Shown here: piece after piece, positions 62,624 to 64,000 of the stretch | Position numbering within the stretch: the stretch's first letter is position 1 | How the letters are laid out: the number at the start of each line of letters is the position of its first letter | NCBI RefSeq assembly: GCF_004803895.1 | Contig: NZ_CP021978.1 | Location: 5,146,001 to 5,210,000, forward strand | From: Streptomyces hawaiiensis | GTDB lineage: Bacteria > Actinomycetota > Actinomycetes > Streptomycetales > Streptomycetaceae | Direction of reading: 5' to 3' | Length of the DNA stretch: 64,000 nucleotides | The notes under the pieces: model-generated | Database searches by the model: none | The model's input: only the letters and a program-made list of their open reading frames with translations | Told to the model about the DNA's origin: nothing | Position numbers and translations under genes: made by a program

Positions 62624-62889
62624 GCCGCACCGCCCGGGAGGCTCGCGTCGGCCGTGCGGTTGACCAGGTCCCGACGGGCGGCCAGCACCCGGCGGCGGGC
62701 CCGGCGGATGCGGCGCTCGTCCAGCTCGGTCGGCGTGCGGTCCAGGGTGACGATCTGCGCGTCGAGCAAGTCGACATCCGCCAGGATCGCGGGCATCTCC
62801 GACTCGATCGCGTCCAGCTCAGCGTCCGTCGGCTCCATCCAGGGAGCGAACGCGGTAACAGCGTCCTGAACAGTGACGATGTGGTTCAT
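62620..62889 (-). CDS. DUF6284-like small AICE protein
   Basis: An 89-residue acidic, helical protein: WMEPTDAELDAIESEMPAIL then DVDLLDAQI and a basic RRIRRARRRVLAARRDL helix. Matches my memory of the DUF6284 family, found in actinobacterial mobile elements. First gene of the five-gene operon leading toward traB; its leader contains a strong hairpin. Confidence 0.75.
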   Translation of the reverse strand: MNHIVTVQDAVTAFAPWMEPTDAELDAIESEMPAILADVDLLDAQIVTLDRTPTELDERRIRRARRRVLAARRDLVNRTADASLPGGAA

Positions 62890-62924
62890 TGGGTCGTGTT
62901 CCTCTCAGCGTGGAACGGCCCGAC

Positions 62925-62954
62925 GCGGCTCCCGGGGTGCCACCCGGGAGCCGC
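62925..62954 (-). terminator. Leader hairpin upstream of the small-gene operon
   Basis: A perfect 12-bp stem (gcggctcccggg / cccgggagccgc) with a 6-nt loop, 36 bp upstream of the first gene of the operon. It is either a terminator of an upstream transcript or an attenuator in the operon leader. Confidence 0.75.
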
Positions 62955-63297
62955 TTGCCGTTGGAGTCGGTTCCGGCTCCCCGCGCCCCCGCCCGTACGT
63001 CCTCACGCAGAGCGCGGAACGGACGGGCGGGAGAGGCAGCCGGCCGCAGCATCAGCGCCGCGAACCAGAACGGACCGAACTGTCGACGGCGCCGCCGGCC
63101 GGTCCGTACCGGCGGCGCCTGGATATGGCGTCGGTTCACATCGACCTCCCGCGTTCGCAGGGACATAGGGCGCGACTTCATGGCGCGCCGTCCGTCTTTT
63201 CGACTCGGGGAGACGGGGCCCACTTGTTCAGTTGTCAACCAACGGCCACTTCCTTCGTACTCACCCCCCAGCGAGAGCGGGGGCTTTCCTCCGTGCG

Positions 63298-63326
63298 ATG
63301 CAGTACCTGTTTTACAGGTACTGCAT
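63298..63326. promoter_or_regulatory. 29-bp perfect palindrome, probable operator
   Basis: atgcagtacctgt-ttt-acaggtactgcat: 13-bp arms around a 3-nt centre. Too symmetrical for chance and placed between divergent units, it looks like a dimer-binding operator (GntR/KorSA-like or XRE type). Confidence 0.8.
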
Positions 63327-63493
63327 AGGGGTCCGTCAAGTACAGCGACGCAATCTCTTTGTCTCGCGCCGGGACGTCCTGGCGTATCTTCAGAATCCCC
63401 GCAGATCAGGGGAGTTGGTTACCCCGCTCATGGACAGCTCTGGGACTTCTGGCTACGGTCAAGAAGTCCCTAGACGTCCCACCGGGGGTGCAG

Positions 63494-64000
63494 ATGTCGA
63501 ACGAGCGCTTACGAACCGCTCTCCTCGCCCGTGGCATGACCGTGCAGAGCCTCGCTGAGGCGATCGGAGTGAGCCCCAAGACGGTCGAACGCTGGATCAC
63601 GCAGGGCAAGGTGCCGTACCTGCGTCACCAGTACGCGACGGCAGCGACCCTCAAGGTCGACGTGACCACGCTGTGGGAGGACGGGCGGACCGTCGGCAGT
63701 GCGGCGGACCTCACGAAAGCCGAAATAGCGACGGTCTACCCGCATCGCCACACGGTGCCTACTGGCCTCTGGCGAGAGTTGTACGGACGTGCAGAGCGAA
63801 ACCTAGACGTCCTCGTGTACTCGGGTCTCTTCCTGTCTGAAGACCCGCTCTTCCATGACCTCGTGAGGGCGAAGGTGGAAGCGGGGGCGCGGGTGCGCAT
63901 CCTGCTGGGGGACCCGGAGTGTGCGGCTGTCCGGCAACGCGGCATTGACGAGGGACACCACATCATGGACGGCAAGATCCGCAATGCCCTCGTGCTGTAC
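63494..64000 (+). CDS. XRE-type regulator with PLD-like C-terminal region (partial at window end)
   Basis: The first 169 codons of a longer gene. The N-terminal HTH is VQSLAEAIGVSPKTVERWITQG. A linker follows, then from about residue 100 a beta-alpha unit LDVLVYSGLFLSEDPLF and VEAGARVRILLGDPE, resembling PLD-like/DUF5919 domains linked to regulators of Streptomyces mobile elements. Codon 6 is TTA (63509-63511), so translation should need the bldA tRNA. Codon use is less GC-biased than in its neighbours. Probably controls the element's transfer genes. The 3' end is outside the window. Confidence 0.8.
   Translation, partial: MSNERLRTALLARGMTVQSLAEAIGVSPKTVERWITQGKVPYLRHQYATAATLKVDVTTLWEDGRTVGSAADLTKAEIATVYPHRHTVPTGLWRELYGRAERNLDVLVYSGLFLSEDPLFHDLVRAKVEAGARVRILLGDPECAAVRQRGIDEGHHIMDGKIRNALVLY

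Larger units (their letters stand above)
62890..63493. promoter_or_regulatory. Divergent control region of the element
   Basis: About 600 bp between the small-gene operon and the regulator. It holds a 12-bp-stem hairpin (62925-62954), a GC stem-loop followed by cttt (63265-63283), and a 29-bp palindrome (63298-63326). It is less GC-rich toward the right. Long frames here (for example minus 62819-63238) have no family resemblance and run through the hairpin; I do not call them. Confidence 0.6.

Noticed and set aside
62819..63238. 139-codon minus-strand frame upstream of the DUF6284-like gene
   Set aside because: Overlaps the real gene, runs through a perfect hairpin, and has no recognisable domain; could still be a small orphan gene but not supported.

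Overview
The window is very GC-rich DNA with strong third-position GC, many GTG starts, ATGA/GTGA stop-start overlaps and Streptomyces-type gene families. It is almost certainly a Streptomyces chromosome. From memory, gene order matches the S. coelicolor region running from a partial second nuo cluster to the SLP1 element in a tRNA-Tyr gene; no database was consulted.

Layout. 1-198: a 33-bp tandem repeat array. 207-2568: an M56 metalloprotease and fumarylacetoacetase. 2879-13622: a cell-surface glycan locus in two convergent operons. The plus operon encodes a DegT/StrS PLP enzyme, a flippase with an extra C-terminal membrane part, two membrane proteins and a membrane-anchored GH26-like hydrolase. 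The minus operon encodes a FemAB/CelD-like acyltransferase, a GT2 glycosyltransferase and a polysaccharide deacetylase. 13794-26716: housekeeping and envelope genes: HAD phosphatase; a LysM/lytic transglycosylase under a c-di-AMP (ydaO-type) riboswitch; a long-chain polyprenyl diphosphate synthase; a LolA-like protein with an ABC exporter; a flavin reductase; an amidase; two poorly known Streptomyces proteins; an M28 aminopeptidase; and a VOC/CGNR pair sharing a palindromic, apparently leaderless bidirectional promoter. 26869-30568: two transporters with overlapping 3' ends, and an NmrA-like SDR with a divergent HxlR regulator.

30600-48005 is a bioenergetic block. It has the 2-oxoacid:ferredoxin oxidoreductase korAB, two paralogous sensor kinases with one NarL-type regulator, then nuoA-B-C-H-I-J-K-L-M-N. 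This complex I cluster has the whole membrane arm but no nuoD, E, F or G, and its NuoC carries a repeat-rich extension of about 340 residues. A ferredoxin- or otherwise alternatively fed complex is a reasonable inference. 48260-52139 holds HtpX, a YccF protein, an APC permease, a small membrane protein and a YajQ-like protein.

52359-64000 is the left part of an SLP1/pSAM2-type actinomycete integrative and conjugative element (AICE) in tRNA-Tyr(GTA). Genes read leftward toward the tRNA: int, xis, a replication ATPase, a prim-pol, a DpdA/TGT-like protein, a small membrane protein, the DNA translocase TraB, and small Spd-type genes. A divergent XRE-type regulator with an early TTA codon runs off the right end. 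Non-coding features include an 8-bp iteron-like cluster (54220-54428), a repeat cluster next to traB that looks like a transfer (clt/TRS) locus (58381-58541), and a 29-bp palindrome (63298-63326). The right end of the element and attR lie outside the window.
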